From: Candidatus Zixiibacteriota bacterium
GTDB taxonomy: Bacteria > Zixibacteria > MSB-5A5 > WJJR01
NCBI GenBank assembly: GCA_014729565.1
Contig: WJJR01000427.1
Span: 1 to 10,808 of the forward strand
Reading direction: 5' to 3'
DNA: 10,808 nt
Part shown: positions 1-6,280 of the stretch, one piece after another
Numbering within the stretch: the stretch's first letter is position 1
Layout: each line of letters starts with the position of its first letter
Notes under the pieces: model-generated
Told to the model about the DNA's origin: nothing
Seen by the model: only the letters and a program-made list of their open reading frames with translations
Databases searched by the model: none
Translations under genes and position numbers: made by a program

Positions 1-2
1 CT

Positions 3-2612
3 ATTAAGAGCGCGCCGGTCGGTACTCACACGCTGGTGTTCTCCAGCGTCGGTTACGCGAAGAAGAGCGTGACGGGTGTGGAGGTGACCAAGAACGAAGC
101 GGCCACGCTCGACGTGATTATGAGCTCGGAGACGATCGAGTTGAAGTCGATCACCGTCGAGGCCGAGCGGGTGCGCGCCAACGAATCGCGGATGCTGATC
201 AAGCGGCGGAATGCTCCTAATGTCACGGATGGAATTACGTCGGAAGTCATCGAAAAGAGCGGTGATTCGGATGCGGGCGATGCCGTGAAACGCGTCGTGG
301 GTGTCAGCGTGGTGGACAACAAGGAGTTGATTGTCCGTGGCCAGGGTGGCCGGTACGCCAACCTGCGACTGGATGGCGCCACGCTTCCCAGTCCGGAGCC
401 GGGCAAGAAGGAAGTCCCCCTCGATTTGTTCCCGACCGGACTGCTCGAGGAAGTCATTGCCTCCAAGACATTTACTCCCGACCAACCGGCGAACTTCAGC
501 GGCGGGTCGGTTAATCTGGTGACCAAGGAGTTTCCGTCTGCGCTGTCGTACAAGGTTTCAACCTCGGTTGGCTACAACACGGCCAGCACCGGTGAGAACC
601 GGCTCAGCTATAAGGGCGGCGATTTGGATTGGCTGGGTATCGACGATGGCGAGCGTGACCGCCCGGAGGCGATGAACAACCCTGACTGGTTTGACCAATC
701 GAATCCATCGTTGAGCGACAAAGAACTGCAGGAACAGGCCGGCGAGCAATTCCAAAACGAATGGACACCTCAGCCAACCGGTACGCCACTGAACACCGGT
801 TACGGGATTAGTCTCGGAAACCGGTACGATCTCAGCGAAACCAAAGCACTTGGCTTCTCCGGATCATTGACTTACAGCAATTCGTATGCGGCCCTTGACG
901 AGGGGGTCTTTCGCGAGTTCAACAGCCAGGCTATTCCCTGGGCGGACTACAACAACGTGCGTGAAGGAAAACAATCGGTGCTCTGGGGCGGGCTCTTCAA
1001 TACGTCCCTGACAACCGGCGAGAACACCAAGTTCTCGTTCAAGAGTGTGTACACCCGGACCTCCGATGATATCGCGATCAGTCGATCGGGGCATGACGGG
1101 TACAACGATCGCGACATGCTGGAGACCAACCTGCGCTTCATCAGTCGTTGGGTTGGGTCGGCGAACATTTCGGGTGAACATCGTTTGCCGTGGCTACTCA
1201 ATTCGAACGTGTTGTGGCGGACTGGTGTCAATGGCGCGGGACGCGACGACCCCGACAATCACAGTGCTTTCTATACGGTGACGGGAACGGCTGAGAATCC
1301 CCGATATACCGTCGAACCGCAGAAATACTCACTGAATCGCCTGTATTCAGAGCAAAATGAACGCGGTGCGCAGATCGCGCTCGACTGGTCAATTCCGCTG
1401 GCTCAAGACGGCGCGAAATTGAAGTTTGGTGGTCTTTTTGAGGGCAAGACTCACGATTTCACCTCCCATCGGTACCGTTACGTGGAAGCGGGTGGCCAGC
1501 CACCGGATGAAGGCTTCGCCGAGGATTTTCTCACGCCGGAAAACATCGGCGCATACCGTGATCGCGGTCAGTGGATGCTGGCCGACTACACATTGCCGGA
1601 AGACAAGTACAATGTCAATGATCACACGTCGGCAGTGTACCTGATGGCCGATTTTCCCATTACGGCGAAGCTCCGTGCCATCGGTGGCGCCCGTTACGAA
1701 GACAGCCGGATGCGTCTGCATTCGGATGGTGGGCGGTATGTCGCCGGGGACACGCTCTTCAATGTTCACACGGGTGATTGGCTGCCGATGGGGAGCATGG
1801 TGTATCGCCTGACCGAGGACATGAATCTGCGCGGTGTCATCAGCCGTACGATGGCGCGGCCGACCTATCGCGAAGTGGCGCCCTTTCAGTTCCAGGATCA
1901 TGCAATCGGCATTCCGAAGGAAGGAAATCCGTTCCTCCGCTCGACGTACATTACCAACTATGACCTGCGCTGGGAACTGTTCCCGCGCACCGGTGAGATT
2001 GTCGCGGTGAGTGCATTTACCAAAGGGTTCCAGGATGCCATTGAGATCTTCATCAAGCGCGAAGGTACGCGAAACGTCTACACGCATGTGAACTCTCCCG
2101 ATGCCACGTCTTACGGATTCGAGTTGGAAGTCCGCAAGCTTCTCGACTTCATCGGCCCCAGCTTTGAACGATTCACCTTCGGCGGCAACCTGAGCATCAT
2201 GGAATCGGAAGTGACGGTGGCCGACCCGGAGAATCCATCCGACCTCCTGAAGTCCAACCGGCCGCTTCAGGGGCAGTCGGGATTCACGTTGAATCTGTTG
2301 TTGGGGTATACCTCAACCGATCGTCGCACGGATGTGACCATGGTCTACAACTCGTTCGGCGACCGTCCCGTGCGATTTGGCCAGGCCCGCGAGGAACCGT
2401 ACTACGAACAGACGCGGCATCAAGTCGACTTCACCATTCAGCATCGGATTTGGCAGACGGTCCGGCTGAAACTCGGGGCCAAGAATTTGTTGAGTGAGGA
2501 TTATATTGTGACACAGGAAGTGCGGACACAGGAAGGCCCCCTAAAGGAACGCGTCGGCGAGCGATACGAAATCGGGACCTCGTTCTCACTCGGTGTCAGC
2601 TACGGAATCTAG
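3..2612 (+). CDS. TonB-dependent outer-membrane receptor (5' end outside the window)
   Basis: The frame is open from the first complete codon (base 3), so the true start lies upstream; the GTG at 36 is an internal valine. The first ~40 residues look like the end of a carboxypeptidase-regulatory-like beta-sandwich (APVGTHTLVFSSVGY). Next comes a TonB-box-like stretch (KSITVEAE) and a plug domain with GDAVKRVVGVSVV, VRGQGGRYANLRLDG, VPLDLFPTGLLEEV, SKTFTPDQPANFSGG and LVTKEFP. About 690 residues of beta-barrel follow, ending in SLGVSYGI. The protein should sit in the outer membrane and take up a bound substrate using TonB/ExbBD energy. The substrate cannot be told from sequence. The plug motifs resemble Bacteroidota receptors of the RGxGDRY...LDLFP type rather than the SusC glycan type. 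The C-terminus lacks the usual final aromatic residue. The gene ends at TAG, 25 bp before a hairpin terminator, and converges on the lipoprotein gene. Confidence 0.93.
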   Translation: MKSAPVGTHTLVFSSVGYAKKSVTGVEVTKNEAATLDVIMSSETIELKSITVEAERVRANESRMLIKRRNAPNVTDGITSEVIEKSGDSDAGDAVKRVVGVSVVDNKELIVRGQGGRYANLRLDGATLPSPEPGKKEVPLDLFPTGLLEEVIASKTFTPDQPANFSGGSVNLVTKEFPSALSYKVSTSVGYNTASTGENRLSYKGGDLDWLGIDDGERDRPEAMNNPDWFDQSNPSLSDKELQEQAGEQFQNEWTPQPTGTPLNTGYGISLGNRYDLSETKALGFSGSLTYSNSYAALDEGVFREFNSQAIPWADYNNVREGKQSVLWGGLFNTSLTTGENTKFSFKSVYTRTSDDIAISRSGHDGYNDRDMLETNLRFISRWVGSANISGEHRLPWLLNSNVLWRTGVNGAGRDDPDNHSAFYTVTGTAENPRYTVEPQKYSLNRLYSEQNERGAQIALDWSIPLAQDGAKLKFGGLFEGKTHDFTSHRYRYVEAGGQPPDEGFAEDFLTPENIGAYRDRGQWMLADYTLPEDKYNVNDHTSAVYLMADFPITAKLRAIGGARYEDSRMRLHSDGGRYVAGDTLFNVHTGDWLPMGSMVYRLTEDMNLRGVISRTMARPTYREVAPFQFQDHAIGIPKEGNPFLRSTYITNYDLRWELFPRTGEIVAVSAFTKGFQDAIEIFIKREGTRNVYTHVNSPDATSYGFELEVRKLLDFIGPSFERFTFGGNLSIMESEVTVADPENPSDLLKSNRPLQGQSGFTLNLLLGYTSTDRRTDVTMVYNSFGDRPVRFGQAREEPYYEQTRHQVDFTIQHRIWQTVRLKLGAKNLLSEDYIVTQEVRTQEGPLKERVGERYEIGTSFSLGVSYGI

Positions 2613-2637
2613 CCCGACTGTTCCGTTCACCCGTTTC

Positions 2638-2675
2638 ACAAAACGCCCGGAGTATGTGTGCTCTGGGCGTTTTGT
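2638..2675 (+). terminator. Hairpin terminator of the TonB-dependent receptor gene
   Basis: ACAAAACGCCC (2638-2648) pairs perfectly with GGGCGTTTTGT (2665-2675). The stem continues inward through GGAG/CTCT with one G-T pair, giving a 15 bp stem and an 8 nt loop. It starts 25 bp after the receptor stop codon. The A-rich 5' arm and T-rich 3' arm would allow it to act in both directions, which suits the convergent arrangement. Confidence 0.85.
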
Positions 2676-2702
2676 TGTGCGGTTACATTGGTTGATTCGT
2701 CG

Positions 2703-2892
2703 AGCGATTGTCAGAAGCATTTTCCGATTGCAGCCAACACGGTGGTCACGTGTGGCGTCACCCGCCCTTGCGACTCTGCGAAGTGCATGCTACGTAGCAT
2801 GAGCGGGTGACGCCTTGTCGGTACGGAAGATAGCCGTCACGCGAGGGCGCATGACGGCACGCTGGAATCGGACAGTTCTTCTGAGAACCGCT
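2703..2892. repeat. Inverted-repeat element A, copy 1 (MITE-like, 190 bp)
   Basis: This stretch matches 6058-6247 over 190 bp without any gap; a hand alignment shows about 19 differences, mostly at the ends. The termini are imperfect inverted repeats: AGCGATTGTCAGAAG at the left and CTTCTGAGAACCGCT at the right. Inside are three conserved fold-back motifs. A 12 bp perfect arm pair, GGCGTCACCCGC (2754-2765) and GCGGGTGACGCC (2803-2814), encloses a 14 bp perfect palindrome, ATGCTACGTAGCAT (2787-2800). A further hairpin, GCCGTCA/TGACGGC, lies at 2833-2858. No credible protein is encoded. The size and ends fit a miniature inverted-repeat transposable element or a REP/BIME-like repeat mobilised by a protein encoded elsewhere. 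No clear target-site duplication is visible. Its right end touches element B. Confidence 0.82.
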
Positions 2893-2899
2893 ATAACTG

Positions 2900-3102
2900 C
2901 GTCTGCGTGCCACGGGCCTTGAGGGCGTGTTGAAAGACCCATAGATGTATCGCGTAGGCCCGGCTCTTAGCCGGACCGGTGCGGCTAAGAGCCGCACCTA
3001 CGCGAGGTTATGATTGTCTCATTCAGTGACATCATCTCGCCTGGAGTCAATACACGACGTTTTCAACACGCCCTTGAGGCCCGTGGCACTCTCAGGCAGA
3101 CG
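2900..3102. repeat. Inverted-repeat element B with long terminal repeats and a nested hairpin (203 bp)
   Basis: The left arm 2907-2935 and the right arm 3061-3089 are inverted copies matching at 27 of 29 positions (ends GTGCCACGGGCC and GGCCCGTGGCAC). An outer pair, CGTCTGC (2900-2906) and GCAGACG (3096-3102), extends the match, separated on the right by six extra bases (TCTCAG). In the middle, CGCGTAGG (2951-2958) pairs with CCTACGCG (2997-3004), and inside that GGCTCTTAGCC (2962-2972) pairs with GGCTAAGAGCC (2983-2993). The whole element can fold into a long two-part stem. It has no coding potential and no second copy in the window, and it is unrelated in sequence to element A. It looks like a non-autonomous mobile element or a structured repeat. 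Confidence 0.75.
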
Positions 3103-3155
3103 GAGAGGGTCAAGCCAATCGCTATATCCGCCCCGCACAACAGTTGGACGGCATG

Positions 3156-3185
3156 AAAAAAGGCACGGCTCAGTCGCCGTGCCTT
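3156..3185 (-). terminator. Intrinsic terminator of the lipoprotein gene
   Basis: On the minus strand, AAGGCACGGC, a 6 nt loop and GCCGTGCCTT form a perfect 10 bp stem. The run of A at 3156-3161 reads as six T on the minus strand, giving a textbook Rho-independent terminator. It lies 28 bp beyond the stop codon of the lipoprotein gene. Confidence 0.93.
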
Positions 3186-3213
3186 GATGCGCGTGTCTGA
3201 TTCGTTCGGCGGA

Positions 3214-3741
3214 TTAGTCGCGAATGCTAACCAGCTTGAAGCGCCCGTCTTCCTCAATGACAGTGCCGCAGAAACCTAATTCCCCTGATTGACCGGTCTC
3301 CCGATCGGTGACTCCAATGACGGTTCCTCGATGCAGTGTTAAGGGTGGGTACGGTTCAGTTCCTTCTTCAAAGCGGATGTACTCGAATTCGAAGTCACGT
3401 CCACCATACGTTTCCACGGTCCGCCGGACCCCCTTGATACAGTTGTTCTTCAACATGAACCATCCGAATTCCAGGTCATTCGTACGACCCATGGCGGGGG
3501 CGACAATGGAATCGTGTTCGTACTGGGTGATCAGCATATCGTGCAGGCCGGCACGGTCCATCTCCTTCAGCTTCCGGAGGACATGTTTGGCCATCGCCTC
3601 CGGCGATTCGAACGTGCTGGTGAATCGGGATGGGGTTGATTCGCTATTGCTGCACCCGGAGACAGCGAGTGCGGCAACGGCCAGAATCATCATTGCGACG
3701 GTCAATGATCGTAAACTGCGGTGAATTGCTTGCCAACTCAT
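3214..3741 (-). CDS. Small predicted lipoprotein of unknown function
   Basis: This 175-residue protein has a positively charged N-terminus, a hydrophobic stretch (residues 13-28) and a lipobox ending LAVSGC. Signal peptidase II should therefore cleave before Cys30 and leave a lipid-anchored protein. Ser at +2 fits outer-membrane sorting by the standard Lol rule. After a Ser/Thr-rich linker comes a helix (SPEAMAKHVLRKLKEMDRAG) and then beta-rich sequence ending FKLVSIRD. A helix followed by a curved sheet would suit an NTF2/SnoaL-like fold, but this is a pattern guess and I recognise no family. The ATG at 3741 is supported by a GAGGT 9 nt upstream. The gene has its own terminator on each side and so is probably monocistronic. 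It shares strand with the upstream dockerin gene. Confidence 0.8.
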   Translation of the reverse strand: MSWQAIHRSLRSLTVAMMILAVAALAVSGCSNSESTPSRFTSTFESPEAMAKHVLRKLKEMDRAGLHDMLITQYEHDSIVAPAMGRTNDLEFGWFMLKNNCIKGVRRTVETYGGRDFEFEYIRFEEGTEPYPPLTLHRGTVIGVTDRETGQSGELGFCGTVIEEDGRFKLVSIRD

Positions 3742-3795
3742 GAAATATCTACCTCATGGCTACTGCTGTGCGATTCGGGACTGGAAGACGATGTT

Positions 3796-3813
3796 GGTGG
3801 GGCCTGTCCCACC
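3796..3813 (-). promoter_or_regulatory. Small hairpin in the leader of the lipoprotein gene
   Basis: GGTGGG (3796-3801) and CCCACC (3808-3813) form a perfect 6 bp stem with a 6 nt loop, about 55 bp upstream of the lipoprotein start. A second small dyad, ACACA/TGTGT at 3822-3834, lies just upstream. Either could be an operator or an RNA structure. No convincing -35/-10 pair was found nearby. Confidence 0.2.
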
Positions 3814-3865
3814 GTCCCTGTACACAATGTGTGTCGATTCGATCCCGGTTTTCAAGGCCATTAAG

Positions 3866-3896
3866 AAACCGCCCCGGCATTGTACCGGGGCGGTTT
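3866..3896 (-). terminator. Hairpin terminator of the dockerin/beta-helix gene
   Basis: AAACCGCCCCGG (3866-3877) and CCGGGGCGGTTT (3885-3896) form a perfect 12 bp GC-rich stem with a 7 nt loop. On the minus strand it is followed by a T-rich but broken tract (TTTCTTAAT). It lies about 80 bp beyond the stop codon of the dockerin gene and before the lipoprotein start, so the two genes are probably separate transcription units. Confidence 0.8.
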
Positions 3897-3975
3897 CCGC
3901 CGGTTGTGTTACCCTTGTTCGCTCATCATTAGAACAGCCCAAGGTTCAAAACCGTCGGCCAATACCTAAGGGGTA

Positions 3976-5796
3976 TTAGTCGCGACGGAAGAGAGTCCAG
4001 CCAGCCAACCAGTTGTTGCCCGAAATGACGGCGCCCTTGTGATCGACCTGATCAAAGAAGCCATCGTTCGGCGGCAACGCGCCGGGGGTGTCAATGCCCA
4101 TACCGGTCGGATCGCCCGGGTTCGGCGTGAAGTCCGGAACCCACGGGTTTCCGGCGGCACCCGACGGCCAGAGGCCGTTGACAAAGATCGGGTTGTTGCC
4201 TTCGACGCAGGTGCTGTCACCCGGGATGAAAATGACGTTTGTCGACGCGGCGTTACCACTCGGCACACCCGAAGGAACGGTGCCCAGAGGCATCACGTGA
4301 CCTTCGTAGCTGTTCGACACGTCTCTCGAACCGCCACCGGTGTTGTGCGACGGGAAGCCGATGTTGTAATAGATCGAATGGTTGACTTCGATCAGCGAAT
4401 CTGCATTTGGCAGACCCACGTTGGTGGAGTCATGACGGACCGGATACTGGCATTCCTTCAAGGTGAAGGCGCCGGACTGGTTGTCAAACTCGAGGCCTTC
4501 GGCCCACTCTGTGGCAACGCAGTTGTTGATGTCGGCATCAGCGGCACGACGGACGTGCATCGACTGGTGACGATCACCACTGAGCCAGGTACCTTCTGTG
4601 GCGCAACCGTCGCCAACGAGTGTCACCTGGTAGACGGTCGGCTTCATCCGCGGACACGGCTGATCAGCCGGCGACTCCGGTGAGTTGTCCCACTCAAAGC
4701 CGTTGTGGCCCGAGGACTTGGTACCGTCGGGATCACGGACAACGATCAGGTGCTGGCCACGCCACTCGGCGCCCCAGTCAGAGTCGAAGCCATCATCCTT
4801 GACGCCAGCGACAACGCAATTCTTCGCGTTGACGGTGCCGCCAAACCATTCAATACCATCATCGTCGTTCTGGAGAATCTGAATGAATTCGAAGGTGGTA
4901 CCGCCCGGGACACCGCGAGCCGCGTCCGGAGCGTCGACCGGAGTGCCACCACCGACTGAGTTCAACGTGATACCGTTGAGCTCGTTGTCGAGGGTGAATT
5001 CACGGCCGGCAAACTGCACACGGATATACTTGTAGCAACCGCTGTTGTCTTCGTCACAGGTGCCGCCACCCAGGCCACCATCACCTTCGGCCTGAATCAG
5101 GAAGCCGGTCTCAACGGCGTTGTTGTACGCACAGCCGTTGATCACGAAACCACCCCAGTCGCCCTTGAGACGGTCGCCTTCGGCGAACGAGGAGGTGAAC
5201 ACGACCGGAGCACTCGAAGTGCCGACGGCGTGGACATAGCCGCTACGACGAACGATGAAGGCCGATGGAGCTGCCAACGACGGACCGCCAGTGACTGTCA
5301 AGCCCAGCGGGATGTACAAGCTGTCGGTCTTCGGGCAATTTGCGCAATCCAGAAGCCCGGTGCCGTCTTCACCGATGGCGAAGACGCCAATCGCGTCATC
5401 GCCAATCTGATAGGTGCATGAGTCATCCTTGACCAGATACCAGCGACCAGCACCAACGCGGCCTTTCAGGATCGTGGTGCGCGGCGCGGCATGATTACCG
5501 TTAAAGAAAAGCTCAGAGATCAAGAGGTTGAGATCCACGGCATCGGCGAAGGTATCGCCATTGTGATCTGATGTCCCGATGAACCACTCCTTGCCATTAA
5601 AGAAGATCACACCGATCAACAAGTTCAGATCCACTGCATCCAGGAAGCCGTCACCATTCTGGTCTCCCAACAGGACACCATTCATCGGTTCGCACGCTGC
5701 CGGAATCGCTGGCTCCTGCGCATTCACCGCTGGGGCAAAGGCGAAGGCGGCCATGGCGACCAAAAGCGTAGCCAGAACCGTAACTTTCAAACGCAT
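3976..5796 (-). CDS. Secreted dockerin-like / right-handed beta-helix-type protein
   Basis: This is a 606-residue exported protein. A Sec signal peptide with a strong hydrophobic core ends at about VNA|QEP (residue 26). Two EF-hand-like calcium loops of the dockerin type follow: DQNGDGFLDAVD (residues 45-56) and DHNGDTFADAVD (77-88), each followed by LNLLI and FFNG. In the second loop the usual glycine is threonine. From about residue 160 the sequence carries motifs of a repetitive beta-helix-like family that I associate with Bacteroidota surface proteins: GDWGGFVING, ELNGITLNSVGGGT, DDDGIEWFGGTVNAKN, DDGFDSDWG and SGHNGFEWDN. Many cysteines suggest disulfides outside the cytoplasm. The ATG at 5796 is fixed by a strong Shine-Dalgarno. 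The role is probably surface binding or partnership with the TonB-dependent receptor, but no catalytic motif is recognised. The dockerin pair is N-terminal, whereas dockerins are more often C-terminal. Confidence 0.88.
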   Translation of the reverse strand: MRLKVTVLATLLVAMAAFAFAPAVNAQEPAIPAACEPMNGVLLGDQNGDGFLDAVDLNLLIGVIFFNGKEWFIGTSDHNGDTFADAVDLNLLISELFFNGNHAAPRTTILKGRVGAGRWYLVKDDSCTYQIGDDAIGVFAIGEDGTGLLDCANCPKTDSLYIPLGLTVTGGPSLAAPSAFIVRRSGYVHAVGTSSAPVVFTSSFAEGDRLKGDWGGFVINGCAYNNAVETGFLIQAEGDGGLGGGTCDEDNSGCYKYIRVQFAGREFTLDNELNGITLNSVGGGTPVDAPDAARGVPGGTTFEFIQILQNDDDGIEWFGGTVNAKNCVVAGVKDDGFDSDWGAEWRGQHLIVVRDPDGTKSSGHNGFEWDNSPESPADQPCPRMKPTVYQVTLVGDGCATEGTWLSGDRHQSMHVRRAADADINNCVATEWAEGLEFDNQSGAFTLKECQYPVRHDSTNVGLPNADSLIEVNHSIYYNIGFPSHNTGGGSRDVSNSYEGHVMPLGTVPSGVPSGNAASTNVIFIPGDSTCVEGNNPIFVNGLWPSGAAGNPWVPDFTPNPGDPTGMGIDTPGALPPNDGFFDQVDHKGAVISGNNWLAGWTLFRRD

Positions 5797-5798
5797 CG

Positions 5799-5806
5799 TT
5801 CCTCCC
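5799..5806 (-). promoter_or_regulatory. Shine-Dalgarno of the dockerin/beta-helix gene
   Basis: Read on the minus strand, AGGGAGGAACG directly precedes the ATG, putting the purine-rich core about 5 nt from the start codon. This is the clearest ribosome binding site in the window and decides the start. Confidence 0.85.
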
Positions 5807-5813
5807 TAATCGT

Positions 5814-5828
5814 GGGGTCTGTGACCCC
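5814..5828 (-). promoter_or_regulatory. Leader hairpin just upstream of the dockerin gene's Shine-Dalgarno
   Basis: GGGGTC (5814-5819), loop TGT, GACCCC (5823-5828) form a perfect 6 bp GC-rich stem. It ends about 8 nt upstream of the Shine-Dalgarno in the minus-strand transcript. It could stabilise the mRNA or tune translation. The stem is short and chance is possible. Confidence 0.35.
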
Positions 5829-5913
5829 TCCACTTAGTTAGTGTGTGTTGCCGGATTCACATCTAACAGGTTGTGATCCAGCGTCTTCGATCCACTACTA
5901 CAACCTCAGCACG

Positions 5914-5947
5914 GTACGACGATCGCCGGGGGAGGCAATCGTCGTGC
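5914..5947. promoter_or_regulatory. Inverted repeat upstream of the dockerin gene
   Basis: GTACGACGAT (5914-5923) pairs with ATCGTCGTGC (5938-5947) over 10 positions with one G-T pair. After one mismatch, GCC/GGC add three more pairs around a G-rich loop. It lies about 120-150 bp upstream of the dockerin start and could be an operator dyad or a leader RNA structure. No promoter hexamers could be assigned with confidence. Confidence 0.35.
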
Positions 5948-6016
5948 GCGAAACAGCTATGCGGTCGTTACAACGGTTTGGTAAAGATGTTAAATCTCGG
6001 TAAAGGAAGTGGGATT

Positions 6017-6051
6017 GTCGGCCCGATGGCTCGCGGAGTCATCGGGTCGGC
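6017..6051 (-). terminator. Long hairpin between the histidine kinase and dockerin genes, possible terminator
   Basis: Bases 6017-6032 and 6036-6051 form a continuous 16 bp stem, allowing three or four G-T pairs when read on the plus strand, closed by a 3 nt loop (GCG). It lies downstream of the histidine kinase gene on the minus strand, so it could end the regulator-kinase transcript. There is no T-run on either side, so intrinsic termination is uncertain. Element A copy 2 begins only 6 bp to its right. Confidence 0.45.
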
Positions 6052-6057
6052 CACTAT

Positions 6058-6247
6058 AGCGGTTGTCAGAAGTTCTTACCGTATGAAGGCAACACAGTGG
6101 TCACATGTGGCGTCACCCGCCCTTGCGACTCTGCGAAGTGCTTGCTACGTAGCATGAGCGGGTGACGCCTTGTCGGTACGGGAGATAACCGTCACGCGAG
6201 GGCGCATGACGGCACGCTGGAATCGGAAAGCTCTTCTGACAATTGCT
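6058..6247. repeat. Inverted-repeat element A, copy 2 (MITE-like, 190 bp)
   Basis: This is the second copy of the 190 bp element, in the same orientation as copy 1 and offset by exactly 3355 bp throughout. The termini AGCGGTTGTCAGAAG and CTTCTGACAATTGCT contain a perfect 10 bp inverted repeat (TTGTCAGAAG/CTTCTGACAA). The 12 bp internal arms at 6109-6120 and 6158-6169 are unchanged from copy 1. The central palindrome is reduced to GCTACGTAGC (6144-6153) by one substitution. The third hairpin (6189-6212) has lost its outermost pair. The element sits in the gap downstream of the histidine kinase gene. Confidence 0.82.
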
Positions 6248-6280
6248 TTAAGCACGGTCTGACGTCTTCATCACTGAGGA

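Noticed and set aside
2593..2802. Plus-strand open frames at 2593-2802 and 5873-6157 that share the C-terminal peptide SPALATLRSACYVA, suggesting a small protein family
   Set aside because: The shared peptide is just the translation of element A's central inverted repeat in both copies. Neither frame has a ribosome binding site, and the N-terminal parts are unrelated.
2700..3102. CRISPR array or tandem repeats in the repeat-rich intergenic region
   Set aside because: There are no regularly spaced direct repeats; the order is in inverted repeats, and the only direct repeat is the distant second copy of element A.
3961..3977. AATACC/GGTATT dyad overlapping the dockerin gene's stop codon
   Set aside because: The 6 bp AT-rich stem is too weak to be a terminator, and a 12 bp GC-rich hairpin lies about 80 bp further on.
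4039..4683. A 214-codon plus-strand frame inside the dockerin gene region
   Set aside because: It is antisense to the beta-helix protein, rich in Arg and Val, without domain motifs or a ribosome binding site.
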